Positions 1-10,499 of a stretch of 64,000 nucleotides of DNA are shown here, piece after piece. The notes under the pieces are model-generated. The model did not search any database, was not told where the DNA came from, and saw nothing but the letters and a program-made list of their open reading frames with translations. Numbering within the stretch: position 1 is the stretch's first letter; each line of letters begins with the position of its first letter. The translations under genes were made by a program, and so were the position numbers. The DNA comes from Isoetes taiwanensis (lineage: Eukaryota > Streptophyta > Lycopodiopsida > Isoetales > Isoetaceae): positions 10,988,818 through 11,052,817 of the forward strand of contig JAJEKV010000046.1 in the NCBI GenBank assembly GCA_021234155.1, written 5' to 3'.

Positions 1-195
1 CGGTGTGGTCAAGGGAGAATGTATTATTTCAGATGGGAAAAAGAAAGTGACTCTCTACAAGCGGGGTTGGAGAGCTGGAGAGCTTTAAATTTCTTAGAGA
101 TAGACATGCTATCCCAAAATCCTTGTGGAGAATATGAGATTTGAGATTCCTACAATTTACAACATGTTCAATAGAAGAGGGTAAGCTAAAAAATC

Positions 196-620
196 AATGG
201 TGAACATGCATACATGTGGTTTGATGGAGGTATATCAAAAAAATTGAATATTCTTTGCTTACGCAATTATCGAGAGATAACTCTAACAAGCTTTTGGCTA
301 AAGTTGGCGAGAATTTTCGGGGATAACATCAAATGTGGCGAGAATCTGAGAGCTCTATTAGCGGGCTTACAAGAAGCCAAACATTTGGGAATTAATGATT
401 TTGGTTATATTTGGAGATTCTCGGCTTGTTTACAAAGCAGTATTGGGAGAATATCGGTCAAAGAATCTGGATATGATTTTCTTAAGGGATGAAGTTTTGG
501 GAGAATTATTGGATTTCAAAAGATGGGAGATACATCATATACCAAGGGAGTTTAATTGAGGAAGGCTGATGCACTTTTGAAGTGTTCTATTAGAGCATCT
601 AGGTGAAGGTGCCATCAATG
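196..620 (+). pseudogene. Archaeal/plant-type RNase H (aRNH) of copy A, upstream of RT
   Basis: The fragment opens with WFDGGISKKLN, which holds the first catalytic Asp in FDGG. It continues through a RALLAGLQEAKH helix with the preceding Glu, then FGDSR with the third acidic residue, HIPREFN, and KADALLKC with the last Asp, across at least two frameshifts. This is the pattern of the RVT_3-type RNase H (PF13456-like), not the gypsy RNase H that normally follows reverse transcriptase. Copies B and C have the same domain in the same place. The enzyme would degrade the RNA strand during reverse transcription. It is inactive here because the frame is broken. Confidence 0.8.
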
Positions 621-639
621 AGGAAAAATTGGAGAGGAA

Positions 640-1660
640 AAAATTACGGCGATTGTATCCCATATTAGTGATTAATGCTAGTGAGGAAAAAAGCAGGGCG
701 GAGTGAAGATAAAAAGAATAATCGGGGAAAGGACTCTTTATGTAGGGGATTTATTTTGGGGAAGAGGATGAGAGTAGGGTAAGAGATTTTTTGAAGAATG
801 GAGTGATGTATTTGCTTGGGATTATGATGAGCTGAAAGGGGTTGACAAGAAGATTTGTGAATTTGAGATAAAAACAAAGGAAGGAGTTAAGCCGATAATA
901 CAAAAAGCGAGGGAGGATAAATGGATCATTATTGACCTTGATTAGGGAAGAATTGAATAGGATGAAGGATCTTTGGGGTAATAGTGAGAAATTATGAATC
1001 AGAATGGTTATCTTGTATAGTACTGTTGAGAAAAAAGAATAAGACAATTAGGATATGCATTGATTATAGGGAGCTCAACAAAGCCACAATTGGGACTGTT
1101 ATCCTCTACCTTTTTAGAGGAAGTGCTATATCATTAGCAGGTAAGGAAATGTTTTCATTCTTGGATGGTTTTTGGGTTTCAATCAAATCGGCATAAAGGA
1201 GGAGGATCAACCAAAGGCTGCTTTCATTACACCTTGGGGTAATTTTTGCAAAAAAAATGCCTTTTGGACTAATGAATGCTCCTGCCACTTTTAGAGAGCT
1301 ATGGACACTATTTTCAAGGAGATGCATCCAATTACTTGAGGTGTTTTTGGATGATTTGTGTTTAGGCACATTTATCAGAGAGATCATTTCAGTTTGCTAA
1401 CAAAATATGTTCATTATCTTGGGGAAGTGGGTGAGCCTAAACCCTAAGAAATGTGTTTTCTTACGTTTCTAAAGGGGATCTTCTTGGACATGAGATATCA
1501 ACTCAAAGGGATCGAGGGTGGGCTGTAGGAAATTGGAAGCCTTGAAGAAGTTGACACCACGAAACCCTCAAAAAGGTTAAAGGTTTTATGGGGATGACAA
1601 GTTTTCTTAGGATATATGTGCCTCACTTATCACACATTATTTGTCCTATAGCAGTTGACC
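640..1660 (+). pseudogene. Reverse transcriptase of copy A
   Basis: After a linker containing PILVINASEEKS and TLYVGDLF, the reading resumes with DVFAWDYDELKGVDK, IRICIDYRELNKATI, a KMPFGLMNAPATF-like stretch and VFLDDLCLG, where the polymerase YxDD box appears as FLDD. These are the conserved blocks of Ty3/gypsy reverse transcriptases. The linker runs straight from the aRNH into RT with no room for another domain, which fixes the order aRNH then RT. Several single-base indels and stops break the frame. Copy B (28.84-27.8 kb, reverse) is the readable version. Confidence 0.85.
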
Positions 1661-1689
1661 AGGGGTTGGTAAATACTCAAAAAGAAGTA

Positions 1690-2120
1690 AGTATATTTTT
1701 ATAAAATGGGATGATGTTTGCCGAGAGAGCTTTTGAGGAAATTATAGAAACCCTTTGCAATCCTACTATTTTAAAACCTCCTGATCTTACAAAACTTTTC
1801 CTTTGCATATATAAGTGTGACCAAGAGAGCCATAGGTATAGCCCCCTTTCTGAGGAACATGGAATTATAGCCTTTTCAAGCAAAATGCAGTAAAACACGG
1901 AACTTAGATATCAAAGATTAGAAAAAAGTCTTTCTTTGCACTAATGTTCTTATTGGAAAAGCATGGACACTTCTTGCTTGATCATACCCGTGTTTTCATG
2001 AAGCAAAACCCATTGACACTATTGTTTGCAAAAAATTTACCAAAGGCAAAGTTATGAGATGGGCTTGTAAGGTACAAAATTATGATATTGACATTAAAGT
2101 AATTAAAGTTCTTGAAAGAT
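1690..2120 (+). pseudogene. Degenerate gypsy-type RNase H of copy A
   Basis: A fragment with AYISVTKRAIGIA, an IIAFSSK stretch, EKS and FMKQNP lines up with the gypsy RNase H region of copies B and C. In an active gypsy RNase H the first motif reads TDAS and a later one TDH. Here the first Asp is replaced (VTK) and the later one is replaced by MKQN. The same replacements occur in the other two copies, so this looks like a property of the family and not decay of this copy. The frame is also broken by indels. Confidence 0.6.
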
Positions 2121-2334
2121 CCTAGTGCTTATTTGCCTAATATGATGTTTAAGTATGAAGATCAAGAAGGTTTGAATGAGGAAAATACAACTAACATAGT
2201 AGCTTTTTGGCGATTGAGATGATTGATTGGCGGGTTGACATTAAGAATTTTTTTGGAGCATCTTTGAGATACCAAAAGATCGAATAGCGACCCGGTGAGG
2301 AGGTTCAAGGAAAAGTGTAAAACTTTTAGGCTCA

Positions 2335-3520
2335 TTGAAGGTGTGCTATGCAAGGTGGATAAAGAAGGGGAGTCTTTGCTTTCGGTGTGTTGACAAAGGG
2401 TGAGGCTGAATTAATCATAGAGGCATGCCATGAAGGCATTTGTGGAGCCATTATCTTTGTAGATACTACAGCAAAGAAGATCATGAGGTCGAGGGTACTT
2501 TTTGGCCAACCTTGTTTAAAGATTGTTATAATAAAATTAAAAGTTGTCATAAGTGCGGATTTTTTGGAAAAAAGAATATTGCGACCCGGCACCACTTTGC
2601 CATTGTATCACTGGACCATTTCAAGTTTGGGGTTTGGATTTTTATAGGACCCTTAGATCCCCCTTCATCGCTCAACATCAATATATCTTGGTTGCAACAG
2701 ATTACTTCACTAAATGGCAGAAGCTGTACCTCTTAGGGGAAGCAAATGCTTTACAAACAAGCTAGGTTCTGCATGAAAATATTTTGCGGCGGGTTTGGGA
2801 TACCTTTTAAAATTATATCATGAGAGGAACTCGGTTTGTAAATCAAGTTATTGCTACACTCCTAGAGATCCTTAAGGTTAAGCATGTAAAGAGTTCAGCC
2901 TACTATCCACGAGGGAAATGGCCAAGCGGAATCAACAAACAAGGTTCTTAAGTCCATATTGCAAAAACTGTTAGTTTGTCAAAAAGAGATTGGCATGAAA
3001 AACTTTATGATGCATTGTGGGCTTATAGAACTACTGATAAAATTCTACCAATCATACTCCATTTAGCTTGGTTTATGGTGTGGAATCATGTGGTTCCTAT
3101 AGAGCTCGAGTTACCTTCATTAAGGTTGGCTCATAGAATCCAATCGGAAATGGAAGAAGCGTGAGGGGAAAGGTGTGTAAAGGCTGATGCAATTGGATGA
3201 GCCGCGGATATGAAGCGAGAAAATCTTCATTATGATTAAAAAGGCCAAGGATGTTGCAGCTTTTTAAAGCTGCTCACAAGCTCAAGGAATATTCAAGGAA
3301 GGGGAATTGGTTTTGAAATGGAATAAAGCAAGGGAGAAGGTTGCAAGCAAATTTGAGAATTTATGGGAGGGTCCTTTTTGAAGTTATAGGTGTAGCGGGG
3401 CCGAGATTCATCTTGGTTAAGATCTGTGGAAGATAACTATAATTTTGCCAAATCCTATCAACATTCTACATTTGAAAGAGGTATTGGCAACAACATGTTG
3501 CCCTATGTTTGTTTGCATAA
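2335..3520 (+). pseudogene. Integrase of copy A with C-terminal domain
   Basis: The zinc-binding H2C2 region is recognisable (EACHEGICGA then DTTAKK and CHKCG). The catalytic core follows, with WGLDF, ILVATDYFTKW, TRFVNQVI and an NGQAEST-like stretch spread over different frames, then DALWAYRTT and ELELPSLRLAHRI. A C-terminal stretch LVLKWNKAREK...KFENLWEGPF at about 3.3-3.4 kb corresponds to the GPY/F module. Integrase inserts the cDNA into the genome. Numerous stops make this copy non-functional. Copy B has the same enzyme as one open frame at 26,214-27,176. Confidence 0.85.
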
Positions 3521-3867
3521 TGCGAGAAGATGCATCCTTAACTTAAATTAGGATTTAAAGTGTGTTTAGACATAAATTCAACTTTGAGAAAAAAAAATTA
3601 TAAAAAGATAAAAACATCAAAAACATCAAAAACATTTTGTTCTATATGTTCTTTGTGATTGATTAAGTATTATTCGACTTTATTCTTTGCTTAAAATGTC
3701 ATGTGTAGCTTTTAACGGGTTTTAGCGGATCCGGGGATGTTGTCTTCAAGAGGTTGAATATTTTCCATGCGGGTTCACCGGTCGACCATCATTCATCATT
3801 GCATTAGTGATCTTGCCCAAACATCCGAGCCTTATTCCTTACCTTCACTTCATGATCATGTCCTTCT

Positions 3868-4262
3868 AGCAAGCTCTTGCCAAATCAACATCCCACACTG
3901 GCGGGCTTGCAAATGCTAATCATCTTTATTTGTCATGCGAGGGTGCATCGGTGGCCATTATTCATCGCACATTTGTGGTCCTACCTAGCATCAAGCCTTA
4001 TCATATACTCTTCTTTCCATATTCCTATTCCTTTAGCAAGCCTTTGCCAAATCAACATCCCAACCGGGCTTGCAAATGCTAATCATCTTTATTTGTCATG
4101 CGGGTGCACCGGGTTGGCCATCATTCATCTTTTTGTTTTTGGTCCTACCTAGCATCAAGCCTTATCATATACTCTTCTTTTCATATTCCTATCCCTTTAG
4201 CAAGCAGCGCCAAATCAACATCCCACCAAAGCGGGCTTGCAAATCTTTAATTTTATTTTATT
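3868..4262 (+). repeat. Tandem repeat of about 165 bp, 2.5 copies
   Basis: Units start at about 3,868, 4,033 and 4,198, each opening with TAGCAAGC and CCAAATCAACATCCCA, then CGGGCTTGCAAAT, a CATGCGGGTGCACCG-like segment, and TCAAGCCTTATCATATACTC in the first two. Units 1 and 2 are nearly the same length; unit 3 diverges halfway. A weaker partial unit precedes them at about 3,755-3,867. They lie inside the LTR-like block and may be LTR promoter/enhancer repeats, which is inference. Confidence 0.8.
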
Positions 4263-5687
4263 TCCATGCAGGGTGCACCGACCATTGTCATACTTCCATC
4301 ACGCTCACTTGTTGGCCTATTTATTCCATATGACTTCACTCCTTGCCACATTCATTTCCCTCGGAAGTGCCTAGTTCAACTTCCCATCAAGGCAAACTTC
4401 TCAACATCTTGAAAATTTGTGAGGTTGAAGTATGGAGGGCGGTTGACTTCCTCTTTCTTTTTAGCATGATCTTTGCCACATTTTGTGGCGACAAGAGGAA
4501 ATTGTACAACACAAAGAAGAAGACAAGCTGCCAATGCTGATTTTAAGCTGATTACACTCTTGAAGGATTATTTTATTCTGAGATCATTGAAGAATTTTTT
4601 TGATGAAGACTAAGGAAGGACATTCATGGAAGCTATTTCATTAGATCAAATTAAATGGTCACAAGGAGCAAAAGAAAAAGTCAAGTCATCATATTTGAGC
4701 AAACAAGAGAGCAAAGGACACAAACATTTACTTTGAAGACATAAGAAGGTTTTGAAGACCCCCAAGAGTTCCATGGTATGTGCAAAATAACTCTAGATCA
4801 AGTTCATATTGAGGCAAATTCCTATACCATTATTTCACCCCATACCACCTTCTTTCCTTGATTTCCAAGTTGGTACATCCTCAATCAACCTTGTTTTCAA
4901 TTGACAACATTTTTGTCTAGCCAAAAAGCTTCACTCTCATCTCTTCCCATAACTCCATACATTCATTTCCATGATAAGCTTCCAAAGAAAAATGGTCAAG
5001 AAATTTGCAAAGTTATGCATAAAGGTGGCATTGTGCCGCATTATAACCTTGGAAGCCACCTCACATCTCCATCATTCCTCATCATCACTTACATCATACT
5101 CCCTCCATCCCCAAGTTCAAAATTAAAAATTGGCTAAAGGGCTTCCATTTTTCAAGTTGATTATGATTCTATGTAATATTGCCACTTGGGGGTGCCATGT
5201 CATTTGCACATCATCCTCCTCATCATCATATATGCCATACCGCGTGTCATCCACATCCATAAGTTGAAAAGTTTTTGGCTAGACAAAAAATTGAGTCAAG
5301 ATACATTGCCATGTCATTTGCCTAGTCATCACCATTGCCATGTCATATGCCATCACAATTGCCTAGTCATCTTTTTTGCCATATTTCACATCCTATGGTT
5401 AAGCTATGCAAAAATTATTCCTAGCAAAAGATTCCAATTGAGATGGGAGAATATGCTAATATCCTTTATCTTGGCCTTTGGATTATTGCCTTGAGATTAG
5501 TTTGCCTTTCTATAAAAATTAAAAAAATTTTCCTATTCTACCCACCTAGCATTCTCTACCCCCCCTTGACTCATCCACCAATCCACACCCTCCCACGTGG
5601 CACCATGGGGCATGGGGGCGGAGCCTGGGCGGTTCCCCTTCATAATGGCACGCGTTTATTGAGGAAGAAATTGCGGTAAAATTCCTT

Positions 5688-5694
5688 TTTATAC
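5688..5694 (+). promoter_or_regulatory. Possible LTR TATA box
   Basis: TTTATAC lies about 65 bases upstream of a GTGGGATATTTGG-to-CCTAATTTTC segment. The related block at 19.3 kb has CTTATATACC in the equivalent place before the same segment. Conservation of a TATA-like site between two diverged LTR-like blocks suggests the transcription start of this LTR family. No other evidence is available. Confidence 0.3.
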
Positions 5695-6770
5695 ACTAGT
5701 ACGCTTTTCTAAACATGCCCGGTGGGATATTTGGACTATTTTTCAAGAACCCTAATTTTCGATGAAGGCCAAGATCCGGGAAAATTGGTTGGAATTACCT
5801 GCTTAATCATAGCTCGCACCCTCCATTCACCTACACGCATCCATACCGACTCATAAACAAACAAAATTTGAATTTCAAAGCGAGAATTTGCCAAGATTTG
5901 GGCGAAAGGGGGCCGTTTAAGATGGATTGAGATCTTGCATTGTTTTAGGGGTTGTATCGTGAAGAACGTCGACTTGAAGCTTTTTAGAGCGGATTGGATG
6001 ATTCCTAGCTGCATTTGCTCCTCTAGCCTCAAATTAGGAAGAATTGCCGAGGGCTATTGAGATTATCGACCACTTTTGAGATTATTGACAATTTGATCTG
6101 TTTGATTGTTTTTCACGAGACCATTAGACTCGGGGAAATTGATGTTGATCTTTTGAATAGCTTCTTGAATGAAAATCGACCTTAGAAAAAAATTAGTGTG
6201 GTGATTGTTCTTGAGTTTAATCTTGATTTCAGAAAACTAAAAAATAATTTAGTTTGAAATTTTTATGCACTATAACTAGAGGGTATTTCCAGAACTGATA
6301 CACTTGAAAACACAAAAAGCCAATTAGATTTCATATTAGGTAAAGTTGCTCTCGGGTTCTTGCCACGGTCAGACTGATAGGAGATTTTAATCAAATTCTA
6401 CCCTTTAGGTTGTTAATTTCCTGAAATTTTTAAGTTGCCTTCAATCTAGACTTTTGTCGGAGATATCTCAAATTTCCAAAACTAAAAAACTTGTTCCATC
6501 TTCAATCTGCAAAAATAGCTTGCTTTTCTTTGGTATTGACCAATTTTTGACCGGTCGGAAGTGTGATTTTGAGAACCTTGCTTATCTCAGCTCTATCTAG
6601 ACTTTTGAACACTGATTCCCACATCTACATTAAGAAGATCTCTATCAAAAATCAATTGATTTGCTTGATTTGATTTTAAATGCACAAGTTTATGGTCGGA
6701 CCATTTTTTGCCGAGGGGAAAGCGGTCGATCTTGAAATTTCAGTGACTTTTCCGGTTTTGGTGATTGAGT

Positions 6771-6802
6771 GGTTGCCTTAAGCAACCTGGAGGTTCTAAA
6801 CC
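6771..6802 (+). other. LTR-end hairpin plus primer-binding-like site
   Basis: GGTTGCCTTAAGCAACC forms a perfect 6-bp stem with a CTTAA loop. It is directly followed by TGGAGGTTCTAAACC. The same pair of elements occurs at 40,432-40,463 and, on the - strand, at the 5' LTR/gag junction of copy B (31,935-31,903). In copy B the second element sits where an LTR retrotransposon's primer-binding site should be, and it starts with TGG as expected for the complement of a tRNA CCA end. The bases after it (6,803-7,017) hold no gene that I can see. Confidence 0.6.
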
Positions 6803-7017
6803 ATTAGGTTGGAGGTTTTGCCAAAAAAGCCTTCAACACCTAGGAACGCATTTAAAGGCTTATCCCATCATAGCCCACATGTTTAAGATTACGGCATATG
6901 TATTCCACTAACTAGAATACACACGCGGGAGCTAGAGGCTAACTAAGAAGCATACTAAGCTAACCTCTGGCGAGTCGGGTCGACCAAGTCGGAGGCGACT
7001 TCGCCCATCAAACTCCT

Positions 7018-8390
7018 TCATAAACTCACGGGTATTGCTTCTCCAAATCTTGCTTCAATACCCAAGTTCGTCTTCCGCGGGCAAGTGCTTCCACTTGACC
7101 AAATCTGGAGGCGAGACCTCCTAGTCTTCTTGAATGACTTATCAAAAGTAACTTCGCACAATTTCCACTTGCTCTTAGTCATTTCCAACAAAGTTGGAGT
7201 ATCCAAGACCTCCTGAGGGGTTAGGATTGTGCCTTTTCAATAAACTACGTGGAAAACCTTGTGAACTTTGAGATGGGTAGGAAGATCCAACTTGTAGGCT
7301 TGGGAGCCCACTCTCTCAAAATCTTGAGCGGACCAGCCCACCTAGGGGCAAGCTTCTTGCAACTCCCAATCAAAAGCTTAGCTTGCTTGACCTTGATCTT
7401 TCAACCACACGCTATAAGCCTACCTTGAACTCTCTTACGGTCCTTAGTGTTTGTCGGCTACACTCTTACACTTGGCCTTCTTCTTAACGCTAGGAGGTAA
7501 CCCCTCACTTCTTCCACCAAGCTGCTGCATATCCCCTAGCATCTGTTTGGGACACTTCAACCTTTGACACGGATTGTGCCAAGTGTACGGGGTTAAGCGG
7601 TGCCGTAATTTACCATGAAAGGAGACATGCGGGATGACTTGCTTGGCAGCCTTTGTTGTGGCCCGAATTCCACCAAGTGGATGTACTCATCCCACTTGAC
7701 TGCTTATTCGGACAAAGCTTCTAAGCATGTCTTCAATGATTCGATTTCGTCCTCTCCGATCCCGACCATGCGTTGCGGGGATGATATGCGTGCTCATGGA
7801 GAGCTTCGTGCGAATGGTCTTTGAAGGCGTCCCCGCCAAAAAGCACTCATAAACTTGGAATCTCTATCCGATATTATCTCGAGGCATGCCATGGAGCCTA
7901 AAAATCTCCTTCACAAATAGCTTGGCATTATCTAATCTTTGTGTCGGTAGTTCTACAAGGCACAAAATGTGCCATCTTAGACAATTTGTCTACTACGACC
8001 ATCAATGCATCTTTGCCTCGAAGAGTCTTAGGAAGTCTGTGATAAAATCCATACTTACCACTTCCCATTTTGCATTCGCAGCGCTAGAGGTTCCAAGGCA
8101 CACGGAATTGAAGGCTGCTCCGCTTTTGGTTTCTTTGGCACAACCGACACTCATGCGAATATATCTTGCTATACGCTTCTTCATTCCGGGCGAGAAGTAG
8201 CTTCGCCGAATCTTGAAGTAGGTCTTCATAAAACGCATGCCACGCTATTGGGCTATTGTGTGTGTCATGGAGAATTAGCTTCCTTACCCAGTCGATGATT
8301 CGGGCACACACAACTTATGCTTATGATACAACAAGTTGCCTTCCTTCTTATAATGCTTGAAGGCTTCTCGTTCCTTATCATTCTAGCCTC
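7018..8390 (-). pseudogene. Integrase with C-terminal chromodomain remnant (element D)
   Basis: The - strand reads HDTHNSPIAWH and CRLCQR (H2C2 zinc site), SYFSPGMKKRIARYI and [12 protein letters not shown], the last holding the first catalytic Asp of the core. Downstream sequence is decayed until 7.2-7.02 kb, where VKWKHLPAEDE followed one frame over by TWVLKQDLEKQYP and a stop matches the C-terminal half of a chromodomain. Chromodomains of chromovirus integrases are known to bind methylated H3 tails and steer insertion to heterochromatin. The enzyme is inactive here because of frameshifts. Confidence 0.75.
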
Positions 8391-8391
8391 T

Positions 8392-8965
8392 CTAGAGGCT
8401 TTCCCCATACCTCCTTGAAATCACCATCGGATGGTAGAGTCTCCTCAATTCTCTTGCCATACCCACTCGAAAGAGTTGATATAGCATTACAATATGTTCT
8501 CGTCTCAAGAGGTCTTCTAGAAAGGGCATCGCAACCACATTCAACTTACACGGCTTATAAGCAATCTCAAAGTCATACTCTTCTAGGAATTCCATCCACC
8601 TCCTTTGTCTTAGATTCAGGGTGGTTGGGTAAAGATGTATTGGAGGCTCGGTGATCGGTATCTAAAGCTGAAACTTCCTCCCAAGCAAATAATGCCTCCA
8701 AAAATGAAAAGCCCGACAATAGCTAGAAGTTCACGATCATGGGTTGGATAAGCATTTGCTTTCGGTGTCGTTCAACTTCTTGGAATCATAAGCTATCACT
8801 CTTCCTTCTTGCATAAGGACTCCCACTGTTGCTATCTTACTTGCATCTGTTGCTACTATCTTGTCCTTATGCGGAACTATCCAGTAAGCAGTGTTGTTGT
8901 TAAAGGCCTCCTTAAGCTTTTCAAATGAAGCTTGAACATTTTCTAACCAATGTGTTCTCAATCTT
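8392..8965 (-). pseudogene. Gypsy RNase H and connecting region (element D)
   Basis: The stretch ENVQASFEKLKEAF, KIVATDASKIATVGVLMQEG and VIAYDSKKLNDTE is a canonical gypsy RNase H start, and it retains the TDAS catalytic Asp. Further along, [21 protein letters not shown] is the usual segment between RNase H and integrase. Frameshifts break it. It contrasts with family 1, whose gypsy RNase H lacks this Asp. Confidence 0.8.
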
Positions 8966-8969
8966 TCAC

Positions 8970-9900
8970 CTTAACACTCTTAGTGAGGTCCGTCAAGGGG
9001 GGCCCCTTAGCAAAAGTCCTTCCACGAACTTTTACGTAATAACTTTGCCGGGCCTAGAAAGCTTCTTACTTAGCCACATTCTTTGGGTGGCCAATCTACT
9101 CTTGCCGATCTTTGTGGGGTCGGTGGAGATTCCTTCGCCCGATATGACATGGCCCAAGTACTCCACTCTTTCGGTAGCAAAGGGCATTTGGAGAGCTTTC
9201 CATACAAAAGCGATGCCGCCTCAACTTTTCTAACACCCTTCTCAAATCTGACTACTATGATCTTCAATGGACTTCTTTGTAGACTAGAATGTCGTCAAAG
9301 AAGACAATGACAAACTTCGTCTAGAAAATCCACGAAGGCGTCGTTCATGAGGCATAAAAGTTGCTGGAGCATTCGACAATCAAAGGGCATTCTTGTAAAC
9401 TCAAAGTGACCATACGGCGGCTCGAATGCGGTCTTATGGATATCCTCTTCTTTTATTCTTATTTGGTGGTACCCGACCTCAAATCAATCTTAGAGAATAC
9501 CTTTGCTCCTTGGAGCTGGTCCATTAAATCATCGCCCTTGGCAATGCATACTTGTTCTTTATAAATGCGCTTGTTGGTGGTGATAGTCTATGCACATTCT
9601 TAAGCGCCATCTTTCTTCTTCACGAAGAGTATGGGTGCTCAAAAGGAGACACACTTGCTCTAATAAAACCAAGCTCAAGCAATTCACGGAGTTGCTTCTT
9701 GAGCTCAATCAACTCCGTGTGCTCATCCCGTATGGTGCCTTCTTTGGTAGGCTTAGCATCACGGTGCCAATGTGATCTCACCTCCACACCCTATAAGGTG
9801 GTAGCTGCGGATTTCATCGGGAAATACATCCTTGAATTCAGAAATAAGCCTTGCTCTTGGCTTTGGGCAAGCTGCTTTCCCTTTTGATCATTTCCATCAC
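8970..9900 (-). pseudogene. Reverse transcriptase (element D)
   Basis: On the - strand EEDIHKTAFEPPYGHFEFTRMPF and, one frame over, FVIVFFDDILVY are standard Ty3/gypsy RT blocks; FFDD is the polymerase catalytic box. They are followed by AASLLYGKLSKCPLLPKEWS and a VDWPPKE-like end. Upstream a ELREQLLELG-type segment at about 9.68 kb leads in. Multiple indels prevent a continuous frame. Confidence 0.82.
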
Positions 9901-9989
9901 GCTATTGGGCTCGATTGCCTCAATCTCAAAATGTAATCCACCTTATTTCTTTCTATACTTTTCCTTATTTGCTTCAAAGAAATACCTTT

Positions 9990-10470
9990 GCATAGAAGAA
10001 GGCATCTTCTTACCTCTCACTATGAATTTGGTGCCGTCGGTCTTTGTCATGGCGACTTCATTGCGGTCGCCGATCGATCATGGCTTTTCGGTGGCTTTAG
10101 GAACTCCATTCCTACTATAAGGTCATACCTTCCAATCTCCATGACCTCGCCCCCATCGGCCACTTACTTCCACTAAGGTCTATGTCGAGATGTGATCCTC
10201 CTCCCCTTAGTGTGTGCGAATGGCGCTTGGTTTGCCATAGGTGGCCTTGGCTTAGACTTCAATACCTTGTTCTTCATTAGGGCAGCCAGCCTAGGAGGCG
10301 AAGTTGTGAGAGCTTTTGTATCTATCAATACTAGATATGGACTGCTATCTATGATCCCCTCGGCCCTTAATATGTTGGTGACTTTCAATGTCATCGACTC
10401 AATGTTTGCTGCAGATATGGCACTCACCATCTATGAAGTCACGGGCCTCATCTTTGGTCGTCGTCTTCAT
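9990..10470 (-). pseudogene. Aspartic protease (element D)
   Basis: SPYLVLIDT followed in a shifted frame by HNFAS-like and then PRLAALMKNKVLK matches the active-site region of Ty3 proteases (DTGA or DTGS followed by HNF). A downstream piece at about 10.1 kb reads YDLIVGMEFLK, the usual end of the protease. The domain lies between gag and RT as expected. It would cleave the polyprotein; here the active-site codons are shifted by small indels. Confidence 0.6.
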
Positions 10471-10499
10471 CTGCTTACGTTGGTGAATCCCAATCCATA

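Larger units (their letters stand above)
1..3525 (+). mobile_element. Ty3/gypsy retrotransposon copy A (family 1), decayed, 5' end outside window
   Basis: The translated fragments follow the order: end of protease, archaeal-type RNase H, reverse transcriptase, degenerate gypsy RNase H, integrase with C-terminal domain. All are on the + strand and broken by many frameshifts and stops, so no long ORF survives. The same protein family occurs at 26.2-31.9 kb (copy B) and 33.8-37.1 kb (copy C). The first 190 bases match the protease-to-RNase H linker of copy C, so the window begins inside the polyprotein; gag is absent. The LTR-like block at 3.5-6.8 kb probably is its 3' LTR. Family assignment is firm; the 3' boundary is an estimate. 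Confidence 0.88.
3540..6787 (+). repeat. LTR-like block following copy A
   Basis: No coding potential is seen across 3.2 kb after the integrase. Parts of it (about 4.74-5.76 kb) resemble 18.24-19.37 kb in order and orientation: a GAAGACCCC segment, CATCATCA-rich stretches, a TTCCTAT-CTACCC segment, CCACGTGG-type motifs and a GTGGGATATTTGG segment near the end. It ends in a hairpin directly followed by the family primer-site sequence at 6,788. This suits a long 3' LTR of copy A, or the 5' LTR of another family member. The left edge is an estimate and no second full-length copy is in the window. Confidence 0.5.
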
